NCBI RefSeq assembly: GCF_012849215.1
Contig: NZ_CP051682.1
Span: forward strand, 3,038,001-3,102,000
DNA length: 64,000 nucleotides
From: Mucilaginibacter robiniae
GTDB lineage: Bacteria; Bacteroidota; Bacteroidia; Sphingobacteriales; Sphingobacteriaceae
Reading direction: 5' to 3'
Below, piece after piece: positions 62,090 through 64,000 of the stretch; the first letter of the stretch is position 1, and each line of letters begins with the position of its first letter. The position numbers and the translations under genes are program-made. A model generated the notes under the pieces. The model made no database searches and was not told the origin of the DNA. It saw only the letters and a program-made list of their open reading frames with translations.

Positions 62090-62398
62090 TATTTTAACGT
62101 AAATGAGTTAAGGAGTATGAGGTGTTTAGCAAATTTATATCAGGTGCAGAAATGAAATACTCAATGGGTAAACACGAGAACTTACCTGGTGTTTCTTAAT
62201 AGTTAATAAATTATTGCATAGGGGAGGTGTAGGGGCCATTCATCAGCACATACAAACATTTCATAATAATTGAAGGTTGCTAACTATAACTAATAACAAG
62301 TTTTAACGGCGTGGCTTATTATTTACCGTTGCTGTGCTTCTACTATACTTTCTTAAACGCCAGCCACAGCTATTGCACATTTATAAGAAAAATTAAGT
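62090..62398. other. Gene-free divergent gap upstream of DUF421 pair and the small membrane protein
   Basis: The 309-nt, AT-rich gap must hold two divergent promoters. No exact spaced TTTG/TAnnTTTG pair was found. There is no strong hairpin. Confidence 0.5.
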
Positions 62399-62836
62399 AT
62401 GACGAGCGTATCTAAAATCGTAGCTGGTAGCATTGTAGGCACTTCATTTATGACCTTGTTTAGTCATTTGGTATCTGAAAAAAGTGGCAAGCAGTTTAAT
62501 GAGGCCGAAATTCTGAGTGAATTATTAAACCGCTTAACTCCTTTAACCAAACAGCAAGCCAGATGGTTGGGTTGGTCTTCTCATTACCTGGTAGGTGTTA
62601 TTTTTGCAACATTATATGCACAGTATCTAAAAAAAGCTGGCAAGCACCCTACCATAACTAATGGTGCTGTTTTTGGTGCATTAAGCGGCTTAGGAGGGGC
62701 ATGGGTATGGAAAATGGTTTTTAAAATGCACCCTAATCCACCCGGTGTCGATCTGAAAAATTTTTATAAGCAGTTGGTGTTAGCCCATGTTGTTTTTGGC
62801 AGCTCGGTTGCTTTAGTTTTTAAGGCTGATGTTTAA
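62399..62836 (+). CDS. Small membrane protein of unknown function
   Basis: The 145-residue protein has hydrophobic stretches at about 5-25, 60-80, 88-110 and 125-142, so two to four membrane spans. GSIVGTSFMTLFSHLVSEKS at the start and AVFGALSGLGGAWVWKMVFK in the middle are Gly-rich. There is no clear signal peptide and I recognise no family. It is read alone on the plus strand, between the DUF421 pair and the rplC promoter. Confidence 0.65.
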   Translation: MTSVSKIVAGSIVGTSFMTLFSHLVSEKSGKQFNEAEILSELLNRLTPLTKQQARWLGWSSHYLVGVIFATLYAQYLKKAGKHPTITNGAVFGALSGLGGAWVWKMVFKMHPNPPGVDLKNFYKQLVLAHVVFGSSVALVFKADV

Positions 62837-63078
62837 GAATGTATGATGTTGTGCAAGTAAAAACGTTAGCTCGATAGGAGCAAAGCATTTTAATAGTGCC
62901 TCCTCATAGTACGTAATGGCACAACAACAACAACAACAATTGAAAAAATGTGAGTAGAACTGCAAAAACAAGAAGCAGTATAAAACCAAAAAGCGTTGTT
63001 GATTAGATTAGGCAAATTCGCAAATTAAAACTACCTGTAATTCAGTTCCAAAAACTTTTTAAAATAATTCCGTAACTG

Positions 63079-63109
63079 TTTGAAAACTAATTAAAACTTT
63101 CTATCTTTG
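63079..63109 (+). promoter_or_regulatory. Promoter of the rplC operon
   Basis: TTTG (63079-63082), 19 nt, and TATCTTTG (63102-63109) is an exact match to the Bacteroidota consensus. It lies 74 nt before rplC, leaving room for a leader. Confidence 0.8.
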
Positions 63110-63130
63110 CCCTCCCTTAAACCGGGAAAA

Positions 63131-63164
63131 TGCCTTGAACGAAGCCCTACTGCTTCGATGGGCA
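63131..63164 (+). promoter_or_regulatory. Leader hairpin upstream of rplC
   Basis: Outer stem TGCC (63131-63134) with GGCA (63161-63164), inner stem CGAAG (63140-63144) with CTTCG (63153-63157). It could be a ribosomal-protein autoregulatory site, since L4 is known to control the S10 leader in E. coli; there is no sequence match to that leader. Confidence 0.35.
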
Positions 63165-63183
63165 AAACAAAAGAAACAAAAAA

Positions 63184-63801
63184 ATGTCAGGAATTATTGG
63201 TAAAAAAGTAGGAATGACCAGCATTTTCGACGAGGCAGGGAAAAATATTCCTTGTACAGTAATCGAAGCTGGCCCTTGCGTGGTAACTCACGTTAAGTCT
63301 GTTGACACGGACGGATATGCAGCTATTCAGCTGGCATATGATGAGCAAAAAGAAAAAAACACCCCTGCTCCTTTAAAAGGCCATTTCCAGAAAGCCGGCA
63401 CTACGCCAAAACGTAAGCTGGTTGAATTCACAACTTTCGAGGGTCAAAAAACTCTAGGTGACACTGTTACCGTGGAGATTTTTGCTGCTGGAGATTTTGT
63501 GGATGTGGTTGGTACCTCAAAAGGTAAAGGTTTTCAGGGTGTAGTAAAGCGTCATGGTTTTGGCGGTGTGGGTATGCAAACTCACGGTCAGCACAACCGT
63601 TTACGCGCTCCAGGTTCACTGGGTGCTTCATCATGGCCTTCTCGCGTATTTAAAGGTATGCGTATGGCCGGCCAAACTGGTAATGCTCGTGTAAAGGTGC
63701 AAAACCTTGAAGTGGTTAAAGTATTTGCTGAGCAAAACTTGCTGGTAGTTAAAGGTTCCATCCCTGGAGCTAAAGGTTCATTCGTAATCGTGGATAAGTA
63801 A
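63184..63801 (+). CDS. rplC: 50S ribosomal protein L3
   Basis: The 205-residue protein binds 23S rRNA near the peptidyl transferase centre and helps start 50S assembly. It begins [20 protein letters not shown] and has the conserved loop [20 protein letters not shown] followed by the histidine-rich [14 protein letters not shown] and [12 protein letters not shown]. Length is normal. It starts the operon here, with its own promoter, and ends 1 nt before rplD. Confidence 0.97.
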   Translation: MSGIIGKKVGMTSIFDEAGKNIPCTVIEAGPCVVTHVKSVDTDGYAAIQLAYDEQKEKNTPAPLKGHFQKAGTTPKRKLVEFTTFEGQKTLGDTVTVEIFAAGDFVDVVGTSKGKGFQGVVKRHGFGGVGMQTHGQHNRLRAPGSLGASSWPSRVFKGMRMAGQTGNARVKVQNLEVVKVFAEQNLLVVKGSIPGAKGSFVIVDK

Positions 63802-63802
63802 G

Positions 63803-64000
63803 ATGGAAGTTAACGTATTAAATGTATCAGGTCAACAAACAGGTGCCAAGGTGCAACTTCCTGATTCGGTTTTCGGTATTGAGCCTAGCGAGCATGCAGT
63901 TTATCTTGATGTTAAGCTATATTTAGCTAACCAGCGTCAAGGTACTCACAAAGCAAAACAACGTAACGAAATTGCTGGTTCAACCCGCAAATTACATAAA
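63803..64000 (+). CDS. rplD: 50S ribosomal protein L4, 3'-truncated by window edge
   Basis: The first 66 codons of L4 are present and run off the end of the window. The segment starts [14 protein letters not shown] and includes [19 protein letters not shown] and STRKLHK, the conserved part before the basic loop that enters the exit tunnel. It starts 1 nt after the rplC stop, as in other S10 operons. L4 is known to repress its operon in some bacteria. Confidence 0.95.
   Translation, partial: MEVNVLNVSGQQTGAKVQLPDSVFGIEPSEHAVYLDVKLYLANQRQGTHKAKQRNEIAGSTRKLHK

Larger units (their letters stand above)
62837..63183. other. Upstream region of rplC with CAA repeats and promoter
   Basis: The 347-nt gap contains six tandem CAA units (62922-62939), a good promoter (63079-63109) and a structured leader (63131-63164). 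There is no rpsJ, which normally precedes rplC in the S10 operon. A 13-codon frame over the CAA tract is probably not a gene. Confidence 0.6.

Noticed and set aside
62916..62957. 13-codon frame over the CAA repeat before rplC
   Set aside because: Product is mostly poly-Gln, with no support; treated as a simple repeat.

Overview
The window looks like chromosome from a Bacteroidota bacterium, most likely a soil or plant-associated Sphingobacteriaceae member (Mucilaginibacter or Pedobacter-like; this is inference). The grounds are a SusC/SusD pair under a hybrid two-component regulator, several promoters of the Bacteroidota type (TTTG, 18-19 nt, TAnnTTTG), weak Shine-Dalgarno sequences, a futalosine-route menaquinone gene and many secreted glycoside hydrolases. 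No tRNA, rRNA, transposase, integrase or CRISPR array was recognised.

Layout. 1-8.1 kb is housekeeping: mqnD (cut by the window edge), lnt, rsmI, serS, ackA and pta. A palindromic dispersed repeat built on GTCATTGCGAG sits in the gaps. 8.3-10 kb holds a stand-alone response regulator flanked by two related helical proteins of possible YciF/DUF892 type. 10.5-12 kb holds a translationally coupled pair that resembles phage or plasmid accessory genes. 12.2-22.2 kb holds an MscS channel, a secreted carboxylesterase, a cysteine hydrolase, an HD-domain protein, a 1238-residue sensor kinase with two kinase modules, a small membrane protein and a histidine phosphatase.

22.3-38.9 kb is a glycoconjugate region. 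A pyruvyl-transferase/FrhB-like pair comes first. It is followed by a divergent cluster: a minus arm (methyltransferase, glycosidase-like barrel, GT9-like protein) and a plus arm (two nucleotide-sugar epimerases, a zinc-type dehydrogenase, a Gfo/Idh/MocA oxidoreductase, a GT4, three CgeB-like transferases, then an SGNH hydrolase and an esterase). Flippase, polymerase, chain-length regulator and ABC exporter genes are all absent and the plus-arm enzymes have no signal peptides, so the product may be made and kept in the cytoplasm, or exported by genes elsewhere. This is the best candidate for an undescribed system. Its glycosidase-like protein appears to be a circular permutation of a TIM barrel. 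The roughly 830-nt divergent gap contains overlapping hairpins and a possible 47-codon Cys-rich gene.

39-60 kb is a polysaccharide utilisation locus: a GH92-like enzyme, the HTCS regulator, then one operon of susC, susD, a BNR_4 propeller protein, GH88, DUF2264, GH43, GH2, GH35 and GH16, closed by a strong terminator. The GH43 has the residue set of exo-beta-1,3-galactanases, and a BNR_4 protein is paired with an unsaturated-glucuronidase. Together they suggest a glucuronate-capped type II arabinogalactan as substrate (inference). All the enzymes carry ordinary signal peptides, which points to periplasmic breakdown after SusCD import.

60.1-64 kb holds inorganic pyrophosphatase, two DUF421 membrane proteins each with a C-terminal zinc ribbon, a small membrane protein, and the start of a ribosomal protein operon (rplC, rplD) with its own promoter and structured leader; rpsJ is not directly upstream.
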